Part shown: piece after piece, positions 9,466-20,309 of the stretch | How positions within the stretch are numbered: the first letter of the stretch is position 1 | Layout of the letters: every line of letters starts with the position of its first letter | Source: Puccinia triticina | Lineage: Eukaryota > Basidiomycota > Pucciniomycetes > Pucciniales > Pucciniaceae | Direction: 5' to 3' | Length of the DNA stretch: 64,000 nt | Assembly: GCF_026914185.1 (NCBI RefSeq) | Contig: NC_070573.1 | Location: 1,798,001 to 1,862,000 of the forward strand | The notes under the pieces: model-generated | What the model was told of the DNA's origin: nothing | Database searches by the model: none | What the model saw: the letters and a program-made list of their open reading frames with translations, nothing else | Program-made: the position numbers and the translations under genes

Positions 9466-9659
9466 GGGTTTACACCCGAATCCCCGAAACCTCGATGTTC
9501 TTTGGCATAGAGATGAGGAGCAGGCGCATCCTCTTCTCCTGGTCAAGGTTAGGAAGGGACATTGGCCCTTCCTACCTTTACACCCGCACTTGATGCGGCT
9601 CAATGGCGGCGCCAACGAGCCGCAGCAAGTACCAGGCAAAGAGCGGCCGCCGCAGTGGA
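9466..9659 (+). repeat. Split direct repeat B2
   Basis: 194 bp, the same as B1 once the copia insertion is discounted. Forms the right end of the YR-type element. Confidence 0.85.
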
Positions 9660-9781
9660 TAGTCAGACCTGCTCCATTGGAGACTTCTGCACTGCTGTTC
9701 TGAGTCCCTGTGCATCCTGTGCACTTGACCTTCTTCAGCTCACTTCACCTCATTCTCAGGCCTCTGGCCACATTTTCTTCA
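9660..9781 (+). mobile_element. Solo LTR, right part
   Basis: Continues the LTR begun at 1672 and ends CATTTTCTTCA, followed by the CGGGC duplication. Beyond it the transposase coding sequence resumes. Confidence 0.6.
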
Positions 9782-9786
9782 CGGGC

Positions 9787-10077
9787 CTCGTAATTTTCCG
9801 GATCCTTCACAACGCACTGGGTCTCTTCGAAGAGCTTGAGCCACCGGCGGAAGGATTGGGGCGAAATCGGGGCGCTGATCAGGTTGCGGATCTCCGGCAA
9901 GCCCATCCCTTGATGGGCCATCCGAACGACGGTGATCTTCGTGGCGGGGGCGTAGGGACGGAAGACCATAGTATCGGTGCTGGTTATGGATTGGGGCAGG
10001 CGGGGGGGAACCGGGATGGGGATTGGACGGATTGCCGGGCAGGTGGGTGGTTGGTGGGATGGAGCGGCCTCGACCAC
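9787..10077 (-). pseudogene. Tc1/mariner-like transposase, N-terminal part
   Basis: The minus-strand frame starts MVEAAPSHQPPTCPAIRPIP and contains a homeodomain-like helix-turn-helix (TKITVVRMAHQGMGLPEIRN, SPQSFRRWLKLFEETQCVVK). It runs DPENYEAR up to the CGGGC duplication, where the sequence continues as RGQPATLT at 1666. It is therefore the front end of the pseudogene at 745-1666. Residues past EAR in the open frame belong to the LTR. Confidence 0.7.
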
Positions 10078-10659
10078 AGCCCCAGGATATCACCATCGAT
10101 CCACAGCTGGGTCGATGACGTCACCACCCTGCTGTGTGGCAAAATCATTGCCAAAAACTGCTGCACAGCAGCATAAGGCCATAACTTTGGCACCCGGAAA
10201 TTTTCTAGAAGTCGAAGCTTTAATCAAATCACAATATGACACATTTTTCTTTTTGGAGACGTCCTGTTCGGAGCATTCATTTTGATCACCCCCACAACGA
10301 TAACATTGATTTGTTTGCCATGGCAAGCAGATATTCTTGCGCCTCTAACCAAGACCTACCCGGATCAACTGGTCCCAAGTGTTGGCTTCAACGTCGATGT
10401 GAGAGTGATTGTCAATGCAGCACGCTCAGAAAGGGATAACTCATGGATGAAATGTCTACTGGGTTCCGTGGAAGAAATTTGAAAATCTAAGAAAATTGGT
10501 CGCGTTGGTCCCAGAGATGAAGATGCGGAATCGCTTGATTGATCAAGGGCGGTATATATGTGGACGTTATACAGAACTATACTGACAATTTGCTCCAGCC
10601 TCACGCCGTTCGTGGTTCGGGCGCCGGCGGTGCACGCGGGTGGATTGAACGTTGGAGCC
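10078..10659. other. Intergenic, no gene seen
   Basis: Short frames on both strands show no family resemblance. The 3' part forms the upstream region of the secreted-protein gene at 10827. Confidence 0.4.
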
Positions 10660-10670
10660 TTATAAATAGG
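10660..10670 (+). promoter_or_regulatory. TATA box of secreted protein gene 1
   Basis: TTATAAATAGG, 157 bp before the ATG. A matching pair of elements, CGGGTGGATT about 25 bp upstream and then TTATAAATAGG, precedes the paralogue at 15201. Confidence 0.65.
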
Positions 10671-10826
10671 CCAGGTGCCTATACCCTACCCTCATCTGAA
10701 TCCACCTCCCCCACTTGGATTGTTAACCGATTAGGATCTTTCAAGCGTACGTTTGCCTACATATCTGGATCTCGTCTCACGCCTCGCTGTACCTCATGTT
10801 CACCCCGTATCTAGCTTTACCCCAGA

Positions 10827-11460
10827 ATGCCATTTTTAAAATCGCTAGCAGTGCTCACAATTATAGCTCATGGGCTTTTAGCTCAGCAAATTGTACCCAG
10901 GCAGAGTAAAACGTGCGCTTTTCATTGCCCCGGTCCAGTCCACGGTGATTGGAATGCAGGAGCTTGTGTATTAGTATTTGCGTCGGGCTCAGACAACCAG
11001 CCAACAGAATTGAAGGGTGAGTGTTATTTTTATCTTGGCTTCGATCACATATGTTTGACTAGCTGAATGTTGAAACCATTTTTGTCTGGATGGAATCCGT
11101 AGTGAAAGCAGCAACCCCAACGGCGCATCATCCCAACTTTTTCAATTGCATCGGAACCTACCCCGGGAACCCAAAGGTTGTCAGCGCTTGTTGTCGCCAT
11201 GATGTTGTTCCACCGTTAGGCATAGCGGTAAATAAAGTCCCCTGGAGCAACACTTCACTTGACTGAAAGTCACTGATTTTTTTTTCCGAATTTCTCTCAA
11301 AATGACTCGCCTCAAGTCAAAATCCTTTTACATTCGCAAAGGCAGACCACCTGAGGAAGGAGGTTTACCAGCCAACCCAGGATACAACACATTCTGCCAA
11401 ATCCCTGATCCCCACAAAACGAAACCCGCAGATTTCCCCCCGGACTGCAGGGAATCTTAA
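10827..11460 (+). CDS. Secreted 8-cysteine protein 1 (candidate effector), three exons
   Basis: Spliced model: exons 10827-11016, 11103-11227 and 11317-11460, giving 152 aa. Introns of 86 and 89 bp have GTGAGT and GTAAAT donors and TAG and AAG acceptors. The N-terminus MPFLKSLAVLTIIAHGLLAQ is a clear signal peptide. The mature part has eight cysteines in the order C-x3-CPG, GAC, FNC, ACC, FC and DC, the same as the paralogue at 15201, and ends PPDCRES. No enzyme domain is visible. Small secreted Cys-rich proteins with a TATA promoter are typical candidate effectors in rusts; function is inference. Read unspliced, exon 1 alone gives a 79-aa frame missing half the cysteines. Confidence 0.72.
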
Positions 11461-12530
11461 CAAAAATAGATAGAAGATACGTATAATATTATTTGTGAAG
11501 GTTGGAATCTGTTGTTCTCCTTAAACTCAGAGCACAATGATTGCAATCCAATCGCCTAGAATATGGAAAGGCACCCTACTAGATTGATGACGTCGAATTG
11601 TGTAGATTGAACCATTTCTCCAGAAAATGTCGTGCATTCATTGCGATTGCACAAAAAAAAAAAAATGTTTTGCTTCAAAAGATTTATGTAAATAATATGT
11701 TAGGGGAACCGTCGGTCAAAGTGACATATGACCGACGTTTCTGGCGCAGTCAACTCGGTGCGACAGTGACATATCTACCTATTTGCTCTTGCGTAATTCC
11801 AAAGGAAAAATAGAGCGGGAAGGGGGCGAGGAAGAGAAGCGCGGCGGGGTCAATCATGGAGGAGTGTTGACCGGAGTTGGTGCTGGCAGTTCGGGCTCGC
11901 ATGTACTCGGCGTTCATGGGGCCCTGTTCCGGACGGAATCGACGATGCAGCCGGGCCGGGCTTCGAAGAACCATCTCTCCCAAGCCCAGAGGCATACATA
12001 GCCGGCGTCCAAGGGGGTGCAGTCGCAGCAGCGCCCATTTGAAACCACAACTGACAACCTGCTCGTTGGGCCGGTGTTAACAGCCCGGAGTAAGTAAGTG
12101 TCTGACAGCCGTGTGCCAAGCACTGCCAAGCCTAGTTGAAATCAAGGTTTCGGTCGGAAGATGTGTGCCGGGTACCTCCCCGGTCAAGCCAGCGCTTATC
12201 CTGGAGCGTTGACGTGTTAGTAGGATGGGCTAATACATAATTAGATTAGGGTGTTTCGAAGGCCTGCTCGCTGAGACAGATGAAGTCGCTTGGCAATATA
12301 TTATGTATGTATGACAGTCTCCGGGACAGGCAATACATTGGCAGTCCCTTGAAACGCTTTTCGGCCATCCTAATCTATGTATTAATAGTCCCCGCGGCTG
12401 ACTACCGAAATCGGTTGGATACATATTTCTTGGTTTACCGAGTCCCATCCGCAATATACAAAACGGCCAGCGTTGCCCTCTGCCCAGCCCCCATCCGCCC
12501 ACGACCAACCACGAAAAGACAGCCGCAAGC
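11461..12530. other. Intergenic, no gene seen
   Basis: Holds the 3' flank of secreted gene 1 (similar to the 3' flank of gene 2 near 15850) and the upstream region of the kinase. Minus-strand frames between 11750 and 12129 are GC-rich but match nothing I know. A short inverted repeat, GTCGGTCA...TGACCGAC, lies at 11712-11736. Confidence 0.4.
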
Positions 12531-14277
12531 ATGCTCGGCGCACTCGGCCTCGGCCAGAAGAAGGCCCGGACAAAGAACCTCAAGCTGACCAAGACCCTCT
12601 CGAACTGCTCGACCACCTCAGCCTCCACCACGCTCACCGCCGTCTCCTCGTGCCCATCGACGGCCAGGAAGACGGTCAGGGGCACCCGCAGCCTCTTCAG
12701 CCGGCTCTCCGCTACCTACCAGACGATCACCCACCTCTCCTCCTCCTTCACCGACTCCCTCCACTCCAACGCAACCAGCTGCCCGAGCAACCCCGCCAGC
12801 CTCCATCCCAGCTGCCCCTCGCCGCTCGACACCAACCAGTCCGACTACAACGAGCTCTCCTCGCATCGCAGGCGCATCCTCGGCTCGGTGACCGACCAAT
12901 GGCCGATGTACTCCAGCGACCCGCAGGACTATCTCCTGGGCGCGCACATCGGCTCCGGGGCCTCCTCGGTCGTCCGTCTGGCCCACTTCAAGCCCCGGCC
13001 GGGCGAGCTGTGTGCAGTCAAGGTGATCGACATCGACCGGCTGTCGGTCAAGCAGATCGAGTATCTCCGCAGAGAGACCCTGCTCATGTCCCTGGCCAAG
13101 CACCCTAACGTGCTCAGGGTCAGAGGGGAATGGATCGAGGAGAGCTCGCTGTGCATCGCCATGCGCCTCATGCAGGCCGGCTCGATCGCAGACCTGCTCC
13201 GGTTCAGGTTCCAGGACGGCCTGCCCGAGCCGGTCATCGCCTCCGTGCTCATCCAGGCCATCGCCGGCCTGGACTACCTCCACGCCAACGGCTGGATCCA
13301 TCGCGACCTCAAGGCCGCCAACCTCCTCCTCGACCACGACGGCACCGTCCTCCTCGCCGACTTCGGCGTCAGCATCGACCGCCCCTGCGACCCCGCCCCC
13401 CCTGCATCCACCCCGCTACTCACCCGGCAGACCAGCTTCGTCGGCACGGCTCTCTTCATGGCTCCCGAGGTGGTTACCCGCCAACCGTACAACGACCGTG
13501 CAGATATTGTAAACATAATCTACCTCTCTCAAAGAAAGTGACTATGTACTAACTTGGCTTCTTCTCTAGTGGTCGTTTGGGATCACAGCATTAGAGATGG
13601 CAGTCGGTAAAGCGCCCTACGCGACGATCTCGCCGGCCCGGGTGCTGATGAAGACGGTCCAGGAGCCCTCGCCGACGCTCGACCGGCGGCGCGCGGGGGC
13701 GCCGTACGAGTACTCGAAGGCCTTCCAGCGCTTTGTGGACCGGTGTCTGAGCAAGGACCCGGCGCTGCGGCCGACGGCGCGGCAGCTGCTCTGCAAGGAG
13801 AAGTTCTTCCGCCAGGCCCGGCCCAAGGCTTTCCTCCTCCAAACCATCCTCGCCGACCTTCCCCCGCTCGCCCTCCGCCAGGAACGCCGCTTCTTCGCCC
13901 CGCCTAACTCCCGCATCCCCCACCCCGTCGATAATCACCTGCTCTCCCCCGTCCAGCCGCCCCTCCCCTGCTTCAACAACTACCAGCCGCCGCGCGCCGA
14001 CGACCACGCGTCCCTCAAAGCCTCCCCCGACCAGGGCTTGGATAGTCCCTCTTCTTCTTCTTCTGCCTGTCCGCCCTGGGACTTCTCCTCCGTCTCCAGA
14101 CCCCACTCCTTCGCCTCCTCGATCACTAACCACTCCTCCCCCTCCGAACCCACCCACGACACTCTCGTCAAGCCTCCCCCCATCCTGTCTCGTCCCTCCC
14201 TGTCCCGTCTCAACACCGACGCCCGGCCAAACGTCTTCGATATCGTCGACTCCTTCAACCTCCATCCCGCTGCCTAG
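12531..14277 (+). CDS. STE20/Fray (OSR1/SPAK-like) serine/threonine protein kinase
   Basis: Exons 12531-13508 and 13570-14277 give 561 aa. The 61-bp intron has a perfect TACTAAC branch site at about 13547 and joins DI to WSFGITALEMAVG inside kinase subdomain IX. A Ser/Thr-rich head (1-130) precedes the kinase domain: Gly loop IGSGASSVVRLA (140-151), VAIK-type Lys164 in CAVKVID, alpha-C Glu182, HRDLKAANLL (257-266), DFGVS (277-281) and FVGTALFMAPEV (303-314). The last motif is the activation-loop signature of the GCK/STE20 group. After the kinase come a helical part and a long Ser/Pro-rich tail. All catalytic residues are present. Assignment to the Fray branch is by overall look; another GCK subgroup is possible. 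Confidence 0.88.
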
Positions 14278-15033
14278 CCGTCCCTCTACCCCCACTTTCG
14301 TCTTTCTGAGCCTCCGATCCTTGTCGTCCCATGAAGAGCATCTCGTTTAATCGCAATCATCACGCGTATTTCCTCTGTCTGTTTAGTGTAGTACCATCGT
14401 CAAAAAGCTGCCCTCTCTCTCTCTCTCTGCTTGTTTGTCTGTATGCGTGTCTGGAAATCAAGCCGTTGGAAACGAAGTCATTTTCTTTGCTTAACAGATC
14501 TAGCAACATCACCATCTTTTCTCTTTTCAAACAAATACATAATCCCATCATCATCATCATCGGCATCATCATCGTTGTTGTTGTATGTTGTATGCCCTCA
14601 AGAAAATCTTGTGTATATACTGCAAAAAGATCTATGTTTTTGGTTCTGTTTTTTGTAGCTTTATCAGTTTCTAGTGCAATCATTAATGCCCGGAAAAACC
14701 CATCAGGCGCGCAGGATCTGTTCGTGTGGCGGTACGCGTCAGTCGGAGGAACTGGTTGCCACGGCCACACACAGCTTGACCATGCACGCAGCAGCGGCCC
14801 GCTGCATCGCTTGGCCCTGAAGGGCGTGATGTTGTGCGCCAGAGATTGGTTGATTTTTGGTACTTTACATCAATACTCAAGTACAATCTATCTTTGCCAT
14901 AGAGAGTAGTTTTGGGGTTGATGCCAACGGAATTCATGGCTGGGGCGGTGTTCTCAGCCACCTCATGCATTCCTGCTGCCATTGGCGTTGGGGATTAATC
15001 ATTATACCCGGGTGGATTCGTCGACATTGAGGC
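14278..15033. other. Kinase 3' flank and spacer
   Basis: No gene recognised. Includes simple repeats (CATCATCATCATCGG... and GTTGTTGTT near 14545-14590) that make chance open frames. Confidence 0.45.
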
Positions 15034-15044
15034 TTATAAATAGG
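15034..15044 (+). promoter_or_regulatory. TATA box of secreted protein gene 2
   Basis: TTATAAATAGG, preceded by CGGGTGGATT; the same two words are found upstream of the paralogue at 10827. Confidence 0.65.
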
Positions 15045-15200
15045 TGTCTTCCTTGCTGTGTCTTGCCTCATCCAATCACACCTCACTAGAGATTAAACCT
15101 CATCACAAACTACTTGAATAAGATCTTCCAAGCCTGCCCCTGCCTACCTCAATCTTGCCTCGCGCCTCGACCTTCAACCCGGGTCTAGTTCCACGCCAAA

Positions 15201-15786
15201 ATGCCATTCTTAAGACTGTTAGTAGTGCTCACAGCTATAGCGGGTGGGCTGCTCACAGCTGTAGCTGGTGGGCGGCCAGTCAAGACAGTCGATCCAAGTC
15301 CAGACCAGTGCGTCTTTAAGTGTCCCGGCCAAAGCGACGATACGTGGACCGCCGGAGCTTGCGTAAAAGTGACCCAGCATGACGGGTTACGGCCAACTGT
15401 ATGGACATGTGAGTGTGATTTCTGTCTTGGGTGTGATCACATGAGTTTTAACTAGCTGGAGGTTGAAACAATGCTTTTGCGGGCGGAACCGATAGTGATA
15501 GAAGCAAACAAACCAAACGAGCGCGTGAGCGCTTTCAATTGCGTCGATAGCGGTGCAGATTTCAACGCTTGTTGTCGGCCTAACACCTTCGCAACAAACC
15601 AAAAGGTGAGGAGAGTCCTATGCTCGCTTGTCCGAAAGTCACACTCAACTTATAATCCAAATTCTCCTCATAACAAATCCCATCAAGACAAGGCACTTGG
15701 ACTCACTTCATGGCGGTGCCTCCGACTACTATACATGGTGCACCAGCCCCAGTACCACACCCGCCAAACCAGATTGCTCGGGATAA
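15201..15786 (+). CDS. Secreted 8-cysteine protein 2 (candidate effector), three exons
   Basis: Exons 15201-15408, 15496-15605 and 15688-15786 give 138 aa. Introns of 87 and 82 bp lie at the same places and phases (1 and 0) as in the gene at 10827. The signal peptide begins MPFLRLLVVLTAIAGGLL. Cysteines are C-x3-CPG, GAC, FNC, ACC, WC and DC, ending PDCSG. A tandem pair AIAGGLL / AVAGG in the signal region may be a small duplication. The two genes share promoter words, intron positions and 3' flank, so they are duplicates that now flank the kinase gene on the same strand. No known domain. Confidence 0.75.
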
Positions 15787-16679
15787 TAGCTCTGATCGAT
15801 AGTTTCCTTCTAAAGTTCCCAAAAGTAGGGGCTGTCGGTGTTAGTTGATGTCGTATATTATTTGTGAGCGTTGGAATCATTATCTGTTGTTCTTCTTCTT
15901 ACTCTCAGAAAACTAGTTTTAGTCCAATGAGCCAGAACAATTCAAGGCTGTTCTCTACTAAATCACATCACATTTTTACATATATTGATTGGATCAATTT
16001 TCCAAAAATTCCATGAATTCAATCCAATTCCACATTTCACAAAAAATTTTAATGCCGTAAAAGAGGTGCTTGCTTCGTGGCTTTCAAATTTGATGCACCA
16101 GATGAGTATCTGATAACGGTCTAGCTTAACAAAGCCTCTAGGGCGGAGGGTCCGGGGGACCCCGCCCGGAGGGCTCTCCGCAGGAGAGGCTTATGAGTTC
16201 CAAGGGGAAGCCCCCAAATTTGGGGTTCCAGGGGGTGTTAAAGTCATAGGGGTTTGTAAATCACAGCAAGGGAATAGCCCCCAAATTTGGGGTTACAGGG
16301 GGTGTGAAAGTCGCAGGATGTGAAAGGCCCAAAAGGGAATGGGACAGAGCAAAGGAAATGACATAAAGTTTTCAAACCTTTGATGATGCAATTTCAGGGT
16401 GACTATGCATTCAGTCAAAGGAGAAACCAAATTTCAACTGAAAAATAGGTCAAAAAACAACATTTCAAGTGAAAACTGGGTGAAATAAGGGCATTTTATT
16501 TTGGGAAAAGACACAAAATTTGTTATTGAAAAAGTAAATATTTGGAAAAATGGTGATGAGAGATATCTACTCAAAAACTCTGAAAATGTGAGAGAAATTC
16601 CTTTTAAACAATTTTTGAAGTTTATTATGAAGGCTGGCCACTTTCAGGCTGTGGAATCACTACCTTAGTAGTTTGGCTT
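15787..16679. other. Intergenic with short inverted repeats
   Basis: Contains a GC-rich foldback at about 16130-16200 (GGTCCGGGGGACC inside AAGCCTCT...AGAGGCTT arms) and two copies of the palindrome CCCCCAAATTTGGGG (near 16210 and 16279). No gene. Confidence 0.5.
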
Positions 16680-16944
16680 GACTTGCTTCTTGACAATGCA
16701 AAACACAGGTTCATGAAGTACAATACCAAAATTACCAATTTTTTGACCTTGAGATTTATTGATTGCAAGGGAGGAGGCTGGATTGACAGGAAATTTCTTG
16801 TGTATGAGCTTGGAAGGCAGTCCAGACAGCTCCAGACTTATCTGGGTCAGATGTGAAAGGAATGTGACTCTGAGGGATGGGCACAGAATCATTAACTCTG
16901 TTACCTGATACAACTCTTGTGCAAATCACATTTGGGCCCAACCT
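16680..16944 (-). pseudogene. Helitron Pif1-like helicase, C-terminal relic
   Basis: Minus-strand frames give GPNVICTRVVSGN, then FPVNPASSLAINKSQGQKIG and LHEPVF. These match the motifs V-VI region of Pif1-type Helitron helicases. Frames are shifted, so it is dead. Directly upstream on the minus strand, across the copia-2 insertion, 31428-31465 supplies GLCNGTR, the preceding conserved motif. Confidence 0.75.
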
Positions 16945-17781
16945 TGTTGGAATTTTGCCTCTGCGCGCGCGCTGCGCTTTCCCTCAGAACTCCCCGATCC
17001 CCGCTTTCACTACATCCTTCGTCCCTCGTCCTTCCTCCGTCCTCTCCTCAAACTCCTCAAACTCAACAAACCCGTTCTGAACAATGAAACCTCCAACTCC
17101 GTCAACTCATCTCTTGATTCGTCCTCCATTTCCCAATTCGGCCTCAACCACAACTCAGCCAAAATAATAACCACAAGTCGGCCCTATCATCAGACCTCTC
17201 AACCACATTCCGGCCCTTGCTCTCAGTCTATCTAAGACCGCTGCTCTCTCACCAAACATCTTTCCTCAGCAGCACTTCAAACTCACATTTGACTTCTCCC
17301 GCTGCCCTCTGTCAACATTTCATACCTCAAGCTCTCATTCCGACTCCGCATCATTCCCTCGTCCATTTTGTTCTCTCTCTCTCTTATCTCCCTCGTCATT
17401 CGATCACACCGGTTCAAATCTCAAGCTGAACCAGCTCCAAGCTCTCCTCAACCACTTCTGATCGCTCCGACGCTCTCACTCGAATACATCAATTGGCTTC
17501 TTCCAATTTGGTGAGAAAAGACTGACAACATCCTCTTCAAAGCTCATCTCTCTCTCCGAAGTCTTCCCCATTGACCTTATTGTTTTTCCCATTGATTCCC
17601 CATTAGTGTCTACTACTTCTCTCTATTTGATCTCATATACTTTAGCTTGTCTGTCTTTATTCCTCCAAGAAATCCCCTTCGCGGTATGCTTTTTTAAAAA
17701 AACCCTTTCTTGTTAATCCTCATCTGATATCATTGTTATAGTTCTGGTCCTAGTTTCAGTAATCAAAACTGTTTTTCAATA
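16945..17781 (+). repeat. 5' LTR of copia-2
   Basis: 837 bp, with no length difference from 30586-31422. By eye I find about a dozen differences, all transitions. Confidence 0.92.
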
Positions 17782-17827
17782 CAATTAACAGTCAAACGAC
17801 CGACACTCGAATCAGCCTCCCGATCTG

Positions 17828-19472
17828 ATGTCCTCAAATCCATCTTCGACCTCTGAAGCAAAAACCACTCTTGACCAGAACACGACTCCCAAAACAGACA
17901 GCAATATGGAGAAGATCAACTCCACCATCTTGAAGACAGCTATTGAAGCAATTCCATTACTCACTCAGGACAACTATACTCTCTGGAGAAACCGAGTTGA
18001 GAACATGCTCGATTTGCAAGGTCTCCGAACTGCCCTAACCATGGAAAATGGTACTCTTACGGCCAGCGAAGACATACAACTCCGCACCATCATCACATCC
18101 AAGTTGGACTCAACCATTCACCCTAATGTCATCAACCACGACAACAAAAAACAAGCCCGTGAAATATGGAAGTCAATCCTTGACTACTTTGCCTCCACCA
18201 AGCCTGCCAACCGTGCGCGTGTCTTCAATGAGCTCTTGGATCTCATCTTCAATGTCAACGACGTCCAAGGTTTCATCACCGCCGTCAAGACCATCAACTC
18301 CAGATTATTTGAGATCGGCATTGACCTTCCCAAGGACCTTGTAGCCTATATACTTCTCAAAAAGCTTCCTGTGGCTCTTACCAACATAAGTCAGCAAATA
18401 ACTCACTCCGACAAGGATCTCACCAGCGACCTTGTTCTCGATCATCTCAGACTCTATCACAATGATCAAACGGCCACCAAAACTGTCAGCTCCAAGAACG
18501 AACTCATCTCATTGTTCACTGATGCCTCCAAGAAGTGCAAGAAAAACGCGCACAACACCTTGGCGAATCATCCCGAAGCCAAATGTTGGATGTTGTACCT
18601 GCACCTCAGACCGGCCAATGGATCGAACGGAAGATCTGAATCCACTGTCAGCAGTTTTCACACTTTTCTGTCTCAGTCTCCATCACAGTTCATTCTTGAC
18701 TCAGGATCATCTGCTCACATGGTCTCCAATCTTCAACTGTTCTTTGCTCTAGACCACACCGAAAAAGGAGTAGTTAGAACTAGCTCAGGAAACGACTCAC
18801 TGAAGATTAAGGGTATAGGTTCCATCAAACTTGTAAACGAATATGGTTCCACTATACTACACAATGTTCTCTATGTCCCAGATCTCATTGTCAATCTTCT
18901 ATCAGTCCGGTGCCTTGTGCTTGACAACCATTGTGTTGAATTTTTCAAGAATATTTTCTCTATCTTTAAACATGATCAATTAGTAATGAAAGGAAGATAC
19001 GTCTTCAATCTTCCAAGTCTGACATTTACCAACATTGAGCATCAATCTCACTTTTCTAATGCTGAGAATCTTCACCGATCACTTGGACATGTGAGTTATC
19101 ACAGATTAAGACACAAACTTGGCATTCCAATCAAAGCCAAATCAACATGTGAAGCATGCTCTCTTGCCAAAATCACACGAGCTTCCTTTAAAAGCACTCA
19201 TCCTCCGGCCACAAAGCCCTTTGAAAAGCTTCACCTAGATCTTATCGGACCTATATCTCCACTCTCCAGACAAGGTCATAGATTTGTTCTCACCATTGTT
19301 GATAGCCACTCACGGTACTGCTTGGCCATCCCCATCAAACACAAAAGTGATGTCGCTGAAACCTTGAGCAACTTAATCGACCTTGAAGCCAAGCGATTCG
19401 GTTACTATCCGTCTGTACTCCACTCGGATCGCGGACAAGAGTTTCTCAATTCAAGTCTTTCCGAGTTCTGTA
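17828..19472 (+). pseudogene. copia-2 Gag-PR-integrase, first part of split polyprotein
   Basis: Starts MSSNPSSTSEAKTTLDQNTT. A UBN2-type gag follows (LLTQDNYTLWRNRVENMLDL), a zinc knuckle of the form C-x4-HN-x5-H-x5-CW (about residues 237-256), protease FILDSGSSAHMVSN, the GAG-pre-integrase HRSLGHVSYHRLR, and the first two catalytic Asp of integrase (LHLDLIGP, LHSDRGQEF). The frame is cut at SEFC by the CACTA-like element; the residues after that in the open frame belong to the insert. Coding otherwise looks intact. Confidence 0.88.
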
Positions 19473-19498
19473 CACCACGGATTGTGTTCCTGGAATCG

Positions 19499-20132
19499 GC
19501 ACACGTCCGGTGGACACTTAGGACTGAAGAGTGTCCACTGGATGGCCAGGGAGCATCCTGCGGATGCCAGGTGCGCTGAGCATCACGTGGACGTTTTTTG
19601 AAAGCGTTCATGTGATGCTCCGCTCTTAAGAGCGTCGAGTGGACATCCCAAAAAACCGTCCTTTGGACATTCTCCATTGAGAGTGTCCAATGGACACCTT
19701 GGGTCAAGCATCCATTGGACACTCAAGGCAGAGTGTCCGATGGACACCAAAGCATCACTGTCCGGTGGACACTCTTGTCTGAGAGTGTCTGATGGACACC
19801 ATCAAGACAGCGTCCATCGGACACTCTCGACCGAGAGCGTCCGATGGACACCACCAAGACAGCGTCCATTGAACACTTGACCGAGAGTGTCCGATGGACA
19901 CCCACAAGACACCGTCCATCGGACACTCTGGATCAAGAATGTCCGATGGACACCCACAACCGCACACTCTCGACTGAGAGTGTCCGATGGGCACAAGACA
20001 CCGTCCATCGGACACTCCGGATCAAGTGTGTCCGATGGACACCCACCATCAGCATTTTTTGGACACTCCGATGGAGCCAGAAAAAGGACTGCCACTCGCA
20101 CACTCTGAGCACAAGTGTCCAATGGGACATTG
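19499..20132. repeat. Left subterminal repeat array
   Basis: About 20-25 copies of words like GTGTCCGATGGACACC and their inverse, spaced by roughly 25-30 bp. Each word is a near palindrome around TCCGATGGA. Open frames on both strands read RWTP / MSDGRC repeats and are artefacts of the array. Confidence 0.85.
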
Positions 20133-20309
20133 ATTGAACAATTGACCTCAAGTGCAGTCACCAGCAAACTGTGCCTAATTTCACTATTGCTACACGGTAG
20201 CATTGTTTTTCATTGCCTGGATTTTTTGTTTACAAGTCATTTAATCCAGAAAAAGTATCAAAAAAAATTCAAACCCTCCAATATCATATTTTGGATTTAC
20301 AATCATCAG

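Noticed and set aside
588..10290. TCAAAATGAA near 589 and its inverse near 10278 as ends of the Tc1/mariner element
   Set aside because: The match is short and imperfect, with no clear TA duplication; too weak to call.
12618..13337. 239-codon minus-strand frame, and other long frames opposite the kinase
   Set aside because: Antisense shadow of the GC-rich kinase exon; no domain.
19499..20203. Regularly spaced repeats considered as a CRISPR array or as coding (RWTP/MSDGRC repeats)
   Set aside because: The genome is eukaryotic, repeats alternate in orientation and spacers are not unique; fits transposon subterminal repeats.
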